A stretch of 38,061 nt of DNA from Planctomycetaceae bacterium. GTDB lineage: Bacteria; Planctomycetota; Planctomycetia; Pirellulales; Pirellulaceae. A model generated the notes under the pieces. That model saw only the letters and a program-made list of their open reading frames with translations. It was not told the origin of the DNA and did not search any database. Location of the stretch: positions 1 to 38,061 of the forward strand of contig PBSM01000274.1 of assembly GCA_002726245.1 (NCBI GenBank), in the 5' to 3' direction. The position numbers were made by a program, and so were the translations under genes. Shown here piece after piece: positions 6,912 through 14,168 of this stretch (position 1 is the first letter of the stretch; every line of letters starts with the position of its first letter).

Positions 6912-8375
6912 ATGCCGCGCAACAAACTCAACACGTCGCCCCACAACGTCACTCGTCGCAACATGCTGCAGGCGGGGTCGCTCGGTCTGATGGGGCTGTC
7001 GATGGCGGACGTGTTACAAATGCGTCGCCACGCAGCAGGAGCCACCTCGGCGAAACCGAAGGCGGTCATCTACTTGTTCCTGACCGGTGGACCGTCGCAG
7101 CATGATACGTTCGACATGAAGCCCGATGGGCCGACAGAATACAGGGGCGAGTTCAATCCGATCGCGACACAGACTCCGGGCATTCAGATCTGTGAGCACT
7201 TCCCGATGCTCGCCGGGCGGAGTGAAAAGTGGTCGCTTGTTCGTTCACTAACGCACAAGGACAACGGGCACGACAAAGGGACGTACGTGATGTTGACGGG
7301 GAACAGCGTCGTCCCGCCGACATTCCGTTCGAGCAAGCCGCAATCGATCGATTTACCAAGTATCGCCGCGATCGCTGGTTCCGCGAGCCAACCTCGTCGC
7401 AACATGCCGCCAAGTGTGATCCTTCCCGAACGAATCTATCACTCGAACTCGGGCGTCTATCCCGGCCAGTTCGCCGGGCTGCTAGGGCCGCGACACGAAC
7501 CCTGGTTGCTGCAATGCACCGACAAACCCCACGCCTATCACGGCTATTCTGGTGCCTTCCCGAAGTACTTATTTAATCTGCATGACGGAGTCGCTTCCGA
7601 CAAAGACGAGTGGCGATTCTCAGTTCCGCACCTGACTTTACAAGAAGGAATGCCGCACTTGCGATTCCGTAATCGGCTGTCGCTTTTGAAGTCGATCGAT
7701 GAACAACGTTCGCAGCTCGAGCAGTCGGCCAATGTCGCGAACTACGATCGCCTTCGTCAGGGAGTGGTTTCCCTAATGGCAGATCCGAAGACACGCGAAG
7801 CGTTTGATGTGCGAAACGCCGATGCGAAGGTGCTTGAGCGCTATGGAGATAATTCGTTTGGGTGGTCGCTGTTGATGGCTCGTCGGCTGATTGAAACGGG
7901 CGTCAACATGGTGCAAGTCAACATGGGGAACTTCGGGAGCTGGGATCTTCACGGCAACAACTTTCCGCTCGCGAAGAACTTTCTTTTCCCACCAACCGAT
8001 CGCGCGGTCGCCGCTCTGCTGGACGATCTTGAAGAAAGCGGCTTATTGGAGAGCACACTCGTCGTGATGGCTGGCGAGTTTGGCCGTACGCCGCGGATCT
8101 TCAATGTTGCTCCGAAGATCTACAAGCTGCCGGGACGGGATCACTGGTCGCCAGCTCAATCGATTCTGCTGGCTGGCGCGGGCATCCGAGGTGGCACGGT
8201 GGTTGGGGCGACAGATCGCAACGGCGCGTATGTCACGTCCGATCCGCAGACACCCGAGAATTTCGCCGCGACGATCTACCACGCGCTTGGCATTCCGCGA
8301 GACGCCACTTGGTATGACATGGCCAATCGGCCCTACTACATCTATCAAGCCGATCCGATCCACGGATTAGCCTAG
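6912..8375 (+). CDS. DUF1501 domain-containing protein (Tat-exported)
   Basis: This 487-residue protein belongs to DUF1501, a family in the alkaline phosphatase/sulfatase fold group and very abundant in planctomycetes; its reaction is not established. The start at 6912 gives a twin-arginine leader (VTRRNMLQAGSLGLMGLS), so export in folded form is expected. Family hallmarks are LFLTGGPSQHDTFDMKP near residue 60, MAGEFGRTPR and GRDHWSPAQSILLAG near the C-terminus. The aspartates and histidines in these motifs probably hold metal ions, by analogy with the fold. It stands alone with its own candidate promoter and converges on another DUF1501 gene. Confidence 0.93.
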   Translation: MPRNKLNTSPHNVTRRNMLQAGSLGLMGLSMADVLQMRRHAAGATSAKPKAVIYLFLTGGPSQHDTFDMKPDGPTEYRGEFNPIATQTPGIQICEHFPMLAGRSEKWSLVRSLTHKDNGHDKGTYVMLTGNSVVPPTFRSSKPQSIDLPSIAAIAGSASQPRRNMPPSVILPERIYHSNSGVYPGQFAGLLGPRHEPWLLQCTDKPHAYHGYSGAFPKYLFNLHDGVASDKDEWRFSVPHLTLQEGMPHLRFRNRLSLLKSIDEQRSQLEQSANVANYDRLRQGVVSLMADPKTREAFDVRNADAKVLERYGDNSFGWSLLMARRLIETGVNMVQVNMGNFGSWDLHGNNFPLAKNFLFPPTDRAVAALLDDLEESGLLESTLVVMAGEFGRTPRIFNVAPKIYKLPGRDHWSPAQSILLAGAGIRGGTVVGATDRNGAYVTSDPQTPENFAATIYHALGIPRDATWYDMANRPYYIYQADPIHGLA

Positions 8376-8497
8376 CTAGGGGCTACTCAGGAATAACTTC
8401 CTCGTTTTGTGACGAGACCGAAATAACTCCGGCATTTAGTCAGTGGCAACCCCAATGAATCCCAACGTGTAAGTCTTGAAGTCGCACTCTCTCCTCC

Positions 8498-8676
8498 GCC
8501 CCGAAGAGGGCAATCATATGTCAGCCCAGGGCAACGCCCTGGGAAGCTTGAAGAGGCTCGGAGCCCTGTAAGGGCAAACAACTTCACGTCAGACGCTAGT
8601 TCCGCCCTTTCAGGGCTCAAAGGTGTTTCCGCGATCGTAAACCTCGGGCTGGTATATAGCTGCCCCTTCGGGGCGA
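8498..8676. repeat. Nested palindrome cluster between convergent DUF1501 genes
   Basis: Successive hairpins are GCCCCGAAGAGGG (8498), CCCAGGGC-AAC-GCCCTGGG (8525-8543), GCCCTGTAAGGGC (about 8572), GCCCTTTCAGGGC (8603-8615) and GCCCCTTCGGGGC (8661-8673). The order is roughly mirror symmetric, so the cluster is itself a large imperfect palindrome. Nearly the same motifs recur at 24211-24403. The whole 8376-8787 stretch holds no convincing gene; a minus-strand frame across it only reads through these repeats. It probably serves as a bidirectional end for the two converging transcripts. Confidence 0.7.
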
Positions 8677-8787
8677 AGAACCGAAACGTCGAGCTACCCC
8701 AAAACCTCGCTCTTATGTCGATGTTGTTCAACGAAGATCTCAAAACACCGAGGTTATTCTTAAGTCCTCCCTTAGCTGCTGATGGCG

Positions 8788-10173
8788 TCAAAGTAGTTCG
8801 TGAATCGGCTTGCTTCGTTCCAACAGCGTCACAATCTCTCGCGGAAGTCTCGCTTGCGTACGCAGCTTGGGGACATCGAACAACACATGCATGACAGTTG
8901 CGAATAGGTTATCGAGCGTGATGGGTGCCGTGCGCGGTTCTTCTGCCTTAGCTGTTGACTGGCCAATCGCTTGGCCCATGCGTAAGCCCCCACCCGCGAA
9001 GGCCAACGTGCTCAGACGGGGCCAGTGATCGCGACCGCCGTTGTCTTTCACTCGCGGAGTACGACCGAACTCGCCTGTGATGATTAACAGTATCTTATCG
9101 CTCAAGCCACGCGATTCGACGTCCTCGAGGAACGCGCTCACCGCATGATCGACCGGTCGCCCAAGTTCCTCCATGCCGCCTGGCATGTTTAGCTGAGTAT
9201 TGCCGCCGTGCATGTCCCAGCCTGGATTGTGAATCGTGACAAAGCCGCAGCCGGCTTCGCATAATCGCCGAGCCAAGAGCATCTGCTTGCCCAAGGTCGA
9301 AGGCCGATCCGCGTGGATGCCGGTGACAAACTGGCTGGTGTCGTAGCGTTCGACGAGCGCGGGCGACTCTTGTGTCAGATCGAACGCGGCGCGCGACTTG
9401 CCGAGGACGAATTCTAGCGCTTGCTGCGCGAACTTATCCAACGATTCAATCGACCCTCGCGCGTCGAGCTGCCGGTTCAATTGATCGAGGGCTTTGTTAA
9501 GTGCCAACCGATCGTCGAGACGAGCCCGGGAGATCCGTAGCTGCATGTCGCCGCTCGCTTGGCTGTCGCCTCCAACTTGAAACGGTCCGTACGCGCCTCC
9601 CATATCTCCTGGCCCAGCGGCATCGAGCAGTCGCAACCGCTCCTTGTTGAACTGCTTATCGACTTCAGAGCTACTCACATAGACATGGGTTGGCATACCT
9701 GTGTCTGGATGACTCGTACCGCGCAGACGCGAAACGATCGATCCCATGCCTGCATGATTGACAGGATTCCCGCCGCGAATGACTTGCTGGACGGCTTCCG
9801 TATGGCCACTCTGCCCGTGTGTGAAAGATCGAACGACGGCCATCTTGTCAGCGAGGCCCGCAAGGCGAGGGAACGTCCCGCCGAAGGCGACGCCAGGAAC
9901 TTTCGAGGGCAACGCGCCCGTGACGCTCCGATACTCCGCAGGTGCTGCCATCTTCGGATCGAAGGTCTCGATCTGGCTAGGGCCGCCCGTTAAGAAGAGC
10001 ACAACGATCGATTTGTCGCGTGTTACGCTTCCATTCCTCGCGGCGTGAACCTGAGCCGACAGCAGAGACGACAGGCCCACTCCACCAATTCCCAGCGTGC
10101 CAATCCGCAAGAACTCGCGGCGACTTCCGCCTTCGCAGTTTCCGTGCGACTCGCCAGTGACGATCTCCAGCAT
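8788..10173 (-). CDS. DUF1501 domain-containing protein (Tat-exported)
   Basis: A 461-residue second DUF1501 protein. The leader contains SRREFLRIGTLGIGGVGLSS, a good twin-arginine signal. Hallmarks are LFLTGGPSQIETFDPKMAAP, ITGEFGRTPRVKDNGG and GRDHWPRLSTLAFAGGG. It is more diverged from the copy at 6912 than a recent duplication would be. It is transcribed away from the lipoprotein gene at 10385, and the 211-nt region between them contains a 20-bp tandem repeat. No cytochrome-type partner gene sits directly beside it. Confidence 0.93.
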   Translation of the reverse strand: MLEIVTGESHGNCEGGSRREFLRIGTLGIGGVGLSSLLSAQVHAARNGSVTRDKSIVVLFLTGGPSQIETFDPKMAAPAEYRSVTGALPSKVPGVAFGGTFPRLAGLADKMAVVRSFTHGQSGHTEAVQQVIRGGNPVNHAGMGSIVSRLRGTSHPDTGMPTHVYVSSSEVDKQFNKERLRLLDAAGPGDMGGAYGPFQVGGDSQASGDMQLRISRARLDDRLALNKALDQLNRQLDARGSIESLDKFAQQALEFVLGKSRAAFDLTQESPALVERYDTSQFVTGIHADRPSTLGKQMLLARRLCEAGCGFVTIHNPGWDMHGGNTQLNMPGGMEELGRPVDHAVSAFLEDVESRGLSDKILLIITGEFGRTPRVKDNGGRDHWPRLSTLAFAGGGLRMGQAIGQSTAKAEEPRTAPITLDNLFATVMHVLFDVPKLRTQARLPREIVTLLERSKPIHELL

Positions 10174-10241
10174 CAGCGCGACAACTTCCGATGATTCCGT
10201 TTAGGGGTAAAGAGAGCCGCGTAAGCGACGCTGGATCTTAC

Positions 10242-10281
10242 CAAATGATACGTTGAGCCGCCAAATGATACGTTGAGCCGC
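10242..10281. repeat. Exact 20-bp tandem duplication in a divergent promoter region
   Basis: The 20-mer CCAAATGATACGTTGAGCCG occurs twice head to tail (10242-10261 and 10262-10281) with no mismatch. It lies between the divergent DUF1501 gene and the lipoprotein gene. It could be a doubled operator, or a simple slippage duplication with no function. Each unit holds TATCAT on the minus strand, a possible but weak -10 element. Confidence 0.6.
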
Positions 10282-10369
10282 CAGGGTGTATTTTTACACG
10301 AATCTGGGCGGTATCCTTCTTTGACAGTGGCTCGGTTGGAATAACTGAGCGTGACTGTGGATCAAGGTC

Positions 10370-10376
10370 AAGGAGG
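10370..10376 (+). promoter_or_regulatory. Strong Shine-Dalgarno site
   Basis: AAGGAGG ends 8 nt before the ATG at 10385. Most genes here lack a recognisable site, so this one firmly fixes the lipoprotein start. A TTGACA at 10321-10326 could be a -35 box, but no good -10 follows it. Confidence 0.6.
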
Positions 10377-10384
10377 ACACGATC

Positions 10385-10948
10385 ATGCAGTCGATGCTTG
10401 GCCTTTTGCGCTGGATCGCTTGTTGTACGACCGTGCTGCTCGTCGCGGGATGCGCGGGGGCGACGGTCCAGGAAGATCGCTCGATCAACTACTCGACCGA
10501 TGGTGGCGACGTTGGGTTTCAGCATGGCGAAGACGGCATCTTCGTTGCGAGCGGTGAAGGGGACAAGCTCGAGAAGGTCTACGACGGCGGCGAAGATACG
10601 ATCGCGGTCAGCTCGCCGCTGTGGTCACCTGTTGACAAACGATTGATATTCACGTCGGCGCGGTCAGCCAATCCTGATGACAACCATGTCGCGACGGCAA
10701 TTGCGGCATGGGACGCCGATCCCGAGGGACGACGTTTTCTGCCGGAAGAGGTGATCTATACTTGCATGCTTCGCGCTGCGCCCAGTGGAGATGAGACACC
10801 GCCGCCGGTGGCGTTGTTTGAAGCGACGTGCGACCACCCTGGCTACGTCGCGGCGAATGTTGCCGTGCGTTGGCATCCTGCTGGCGATCGTGTTCTTTTC
10901 GTTGCCGAACGGATGGCTTTGGACATAGCCTCTTTGAGTTTGATCTAG
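10385..10948 (+). CDS. Beta-propeller lipoprotein, N-terminal part (frame broken)
   Basis: The start has a strong ribosome site and encodes a lipoprotein signal with lipobox LLVAGC (Cys about residue 23), so the product should be lipid-anchored in the envelope. The mature part carries WD40/TolB-like propeller strands such as AVSSPLWSPVDKRLIFTSAR and AVRWHPAGDRVLFVAE. After VLFVAER this frame loses sense and stops at 10946, while the frame one base back continues smoothly with DGFGHSLFEFDLATKETRQI. One extra G in the GG at 10911-10912 would join both into a single protein of about 774 residues. Either the gene is damaged or the sequence lacks a base; the two open parts overlap. Confidence 0.75.
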   Translation: MQSMLGLLRWIACCTTVLLVAGCAGATVQEDRSINYSTDGGDVGFQHGEDGIFVASGEGDKLEKVYDGGEDTIAVSSPLWSPVDKRLIFTSARSANPDDNHVATAIAAWDADPEGRRFLPEEVIYTCMLRAAPSGDETPPPVALFEATCDHPGYVAANVAVRWHPAGDRVLFVAERMALDIASLSLI

Positions 10949-12708
10949 CCACGAAAGAGACTCGGCAGATCCTGCCTCAGTCGGCAGCCGCGTTGATCTT
11001 CGATTGGACGCCCGGCGGTTCGTTTCTCGTCTGCGTTCTCGCCAGTGCGGACGGTAACCCAGAGGTGGATGGCATTTGGATTCGTCCAACTCAAGGGGAA
11101 GAATGGTGGAAGGCGCCCGAGTCGGAACATCTGGCGGTGGCGAATTCGGGAGCGATACTCGAGCGATTACGTTCAACGCGTCCGGCGTGGACAGCCGATG
11201 AACAGCGGTTTGCCTTCGTCATGCACCGTGCCGAAGCGGGCACTGAGGGACACCACGAGATTCTGGCCATAGACGCCGGATCGCGAGAGGTCAGCTCGCT
11301 CTACGAATCCGCATCGCGGCTCCGAGATCTGCATTGGGATCCACGGACTCACAAGCTCGGATTCATCGAGGAAGGCACGCCAGCCGCATTACGTATCGTG
11401 GACGAGTCGGGAGCGGTTTCGGATGCCGTCAATCCGGACACTGTAAGGCGATTCGCTGGCTGGAGTCACGACGGAACGCGACTGGCTTACATTACGCCCG
11501 AGCCGCGTGACGACTCTACCGCGCAATGGGCTTTGCTGTTTCCTCCAGTTCCTGATACGCGTGATCATGTCTACATCGCCGAAGGCACTGGCGATCAGCC
11601 GGGCAGTGTGGTTCATTCCGGCGTTCGCATCACGTTTCCTCAGTGGTCGCCGAAAGAAGATTCGCTTTCGCTGTGGGGCACATACACACCGACTCATCGC
11701 AGTTTGCTGTCCATGTTTCTTCCTTGGACGCTGCATCCCGGAGATCCGGCGGCCGTCCTGAATTGTCAGACCGGCGAGATGAAGTGGATGGCTGTCAATG
11801 CTCATGAAGAGGCACAAGTCGGGCATTACTACTTGCTCAAGCGAGATTACGAGCAGGCTTGGCAGTGGTACCAACGGTCGGCCGACGATCGAGAACCCGC
11901 GAGTCCGATCAAGCTCAGTCAGATCGATCAGTTCTTACGTCAGCTTCGCATTCACCAAGATGCGACCTTCTTCGAGTATTACTGTCTGACAAAGTTGGAA
12001 CGCCATGACGAGGCAGTCGCACGGCTGGAACGGTTCCGCAAGTCGATGACTTTCGACACCGAGGATGTTGGCGACTTGTTTGAGAATTGGAAGCTGTCGG
12101 ATGAGGAGCTTCGCACCGAGCTTGCGAAGATGCTCGCATTCGCAACTCCTTTGATGCAGAACGCCTACATCGCCGAAGTGTACTTAAGCCTTGATGCGGT
12201 CGCCGATGGAGTTACTTTCTTCGAACGCGAATTGGCTGACGCGCATCGGCTCGCATCGGCACTCTGCTTGAGTCAGTTGCTCCTCGTCCTCAACGACCGC
12301 GAAGCGTACGCCGAACTTTCCACACTGACGCTGGCTCCTTTGCTAATGAAAATGATCGAGTGGCAGAACATTCTGGAAGAATTCGATTTCACGAACTTAG
12401 CTGAGTCGCGGCGACAGGCCGAACAAGCCACGCTAATTACGTCAGGAGCATTGGCCCTACGACCTATGATGTCGAACGATTTTCTAACCGAGTTCTCCGA
12501 CGAGCAACTTCGAGAGTATCTCCGCCAGTGGCGACGACTCGGTGACGAGGCACAGAATGACGTCGAACGCTTGGGTGTTGATTCGGTCTTGGTCGCTATC
12601 CTGACACAGCTTGACGACGACGAACGTCGCGAAGTCGAAGAGCGGATCCAAGCAAATTCTCTCGGTGCTAACTTCAGGTCGATGTTTCAAGAAGAGCTGC
12701 CCGAATAG
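10912..12708 (+). CDS. Beta-propeller lipoprotein, C-terminal part (frame broken)
   Basis: This continues the lipoprotein beginning at 10385, one frame back. Family-like sense begins at codon 10912 (DGFGHSLFEFDLATK); an ATG at 10828 opens the same frame but encodes arginine- and cysteine-rich nonsense before that point. Further propeller blades follow (FDWTPGGSFLVCVLA, RPAWTADEQRFAFVM, HWDPRTHKLGFIEEG, FAGWSHDGTRLAYIT). From about 11800 a helical region includes a TPR-like unit (GHYYLLKRDYEQAWQWYQRS) and then a helical tail. The long intact frame after the break suggests that any damage is recent, or that the break is a sequencing error. Function is unknown; TolB-like propellers usually bind proteins or sugars. 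Confidence 0.75.
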   Translation, partial: DGFGHSLFEFDLATKETRQILPQSAAALIFDWTPGGSFLVCVLASADGNPEVDGIWIRPTQGEEWWKAPESEHLAVANSGAILERLRSTRPAWTADEQRFAFVMHRAEAGTEGHHEILAIDAGSREVSSLYESASRLRDLHWDPRTHKLGFIEEGTPAALRIVDESGAVSDAVNPDTVRRFAGWSHDGTRLAYITPEPRDDSTAQWALLFPPVPDTRDHVYIAEGTGDQPGSVVHSGVRITFPQWSPKEDSLSLWGTYTPTHRSLLSMFLPWTLHPGDPAAVLNCQTGEMKWMAVNAHEEAQVGHYYLLKRDYEQAWQWYQRSADDREPASPIKLSQIDQFLRQLRIHQDATFFEYYCLTKLERHDEAVARLERFRKSMTFDTEDVGDLFENWKLSDEELRTELAKMLAFATPLMQNAYIAEVYLSLDAVADGVTFFERELADAHRLASALCLSQLLLVLNDREAYAELSTLTLAPLLMKMIEWQNILEEFDFTNLAESRRQAEQATLITSGALALRPMMSNDFLTEFSDEQLREYLRQWRRLGDEAQNDVERLGVDSVLVAILTQLDDDERREVEERIQANSLGANFRSMFQEELPE

Positions 12709-12749
12709 CTACAATACAAAAGCCTTCGCTGACCTGTCGTTTTCTGAAT

Positions 12750-14150
12750 TCACGCGAGCAACTCGTTTATCACACTCGCTTGATAAATATCGGTCAGTCG
12801 CTCATCCCGCCCGTTGTGATAGTAATTAAGTTCTTCGTGATCCAAGCCGAGCAGATGCAAGATCGTGGCATGTAAGTTCGCAGTCTGCGTCCGATTTTCG
12901 ACAGCTCGATAGCCGAAGTCGTCCGTTGCGCCATACGCTTGCCCGCCTTTAACACCACCACCAGCGAGCCAGACGCTAAAGCCATAAGGATGATGATCGC
13001 GACCGGCGGCGGCGTTGCCGTTGCGCAGTTCGGCGGCAGGTGTGCGGCCAAACTCGCCACCCCATAGGATTAACGTCGAGTCCAGAAGGCCTCGCTGCTT
13101 GAGGTCGGTGAGGAGGCCGCCGACCGGAAGATCTGTTTGCTCACAGCAATCCTTCGTCCGCTTGTTGTTCTCGCTGTGAGTGTCCCAGGGCTGGCCCGCC
13201 ATAAAGAGTGATACAAAACGAACGCCGCGTTCAATCAAACGTCGAGCCATTAGACAGCGTGTTCCGTACGACTTCGTCTTGTCGTTATCGAGCCCATACA
13301 GCTTGTGTGTCGCCGCCGTCTCTTGCGAAAGATCAAGCGCACTCGTCGCGGCCAGTTGCATACGACCCGCCAACTCGAAGGCTTCGATACGTGCTTCCAG
13401 TTCGAGCTCACCAGGCCGCGAGGCGAGATGGCGTTTGTTGAGTTCACGCAGCAGGACAGCTCGCGCGTTCTCGACGCGCGCCGAACGCTTTTCTGTCGGC
13501 TGCAGATGCAAGACCGGACTCCCCTGCTCACGAAACATCGTGCCTTGAAATTGAGGCGGCAACCAGCCACTCGACCAATTACGAATACCATCGACCGATT
13601 GCCCCTTCGGATCGGGCAATGCGACAAAGGCTGGGAGGTTGCGGTTCTCGGTACCAAGGCCATAGGCGAGCCAAGCGCCAAGCGTCGGCCGCCCGGCTAT
13701 CGTCAGGCCTGTTTGAGCCATCCAAATCGCCTGTTCGTGGTTGCGATGTTCCGTGAACATCGACCGGACAACGGCGATTTCGTCGGCGTGTTGAGAGACA
13801 AAGGGTTGGATCTCGGAGAACTCTAGGCCACTCTCACCGCGTCCTCTGAAACGGTGCGGGCTTCCCATCAAGTTCTTCGTGCGGTTCTCATCGTCAGCCA
13901 CTTCGCCCGAAGGAGGCGTCCCGTCCAATCGGCTCAGCAGCGGCTTGGGGTCGAGCAAGTCAACATGACTGGGGCCGCCATGCATATAAAGTTGAATGAC
14001 TGCTTTGGCCTTTGGTTCGAAGTGCGGCCCCGACGCCTGTGCGGAAGCATTTGCAATCGCCGTCTCGTTGAGCAACGTGCCGAGTGCGAGGCCTCCGAAC
14101 CCAGCCCCAAGTTGAGAAAGCAAATCGCGACGTGATAGCAATGGGTTCAT
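12750..14150 (-). CDS. DUF1501 domain-containing protein (Tat-exported)
   Basis: This 466-residue DUF1501 protein has the leader LLSRRDLLSQLGAGFGGLAL, a twin-arginine signal. Hallmarks are LYMHGGPSHVDLLDPKP near the N-terminus, WGGEFGRTPAAELRNG, and GRDHHPYGFSVWLAGGGVKG, where His replaces the Trp of the usual GRDHW. It begins 18 nt after the stop of the DUF1549/DUF1553 gene on the same strand, with AAGGAC as a modest ribosome site. The pair is a typical planctomycete two-gene unit in which a heme-binding protein precedes a Tat-exported DUF1501 protein. Confidence 0.94.
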   Translation of the reverse strand: MNPLLSRRDLLSQLGAGFGGLALGTLLNETAIANASAQASGPHFEPKAKAVIQLYMHGGPSHVDLLDPKPLLSRLDGTPPSGEVADDENRTKNLMGSPHRFRGRGESGLEFSEIQPFVSQHADEIAVVRSMFTEHRNHEQAIWMAQTGLTIAGRPTLGAWLAYGLGTENRNLPAFVALPDPKGQSVDGIRNWSSGWLPPQFQGTMFREQGSPVLHLQPTEKRSARVENARAVLLRELNKRHLASRPGELELEARIEAFELAGRMQLAATSALDLSQETAATHKLYGLDNDKTKSYGTRCLMARRLIERGVRFVSLFMAGQPWDTHSENNKRTKDCCEQTDLPVGGLLTDLKQRGLLDSTLILWGGEFGRTPAAELRNGNAAAGRDHHPYGFSVWLAGGGVKGGQAYGATDDFGYRAVENRTQTANLHATILHLLGLDHEELNYYHNGRDERLTDIYQASVINELLA

Positions 14151-14168
14151 TTGTCGTCCTTGTCCACC

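Noticed and set aside
8387..8791. Minus-strand open frame of 134 codons between the DUF1501 genes
   Set aside because: It runs through the nested palindrome cluster, has no family-like sequence and overlaps the end of a solid gene; the repeats explain its open frame.
10900..10948. Programmed ribosomal frameshift as an explanation of the break at about 10912
   Set aside because: No X XXY YYZ slippery heptamer in the right phase and no strong stem just downstream was seen; a missing base is simpler.
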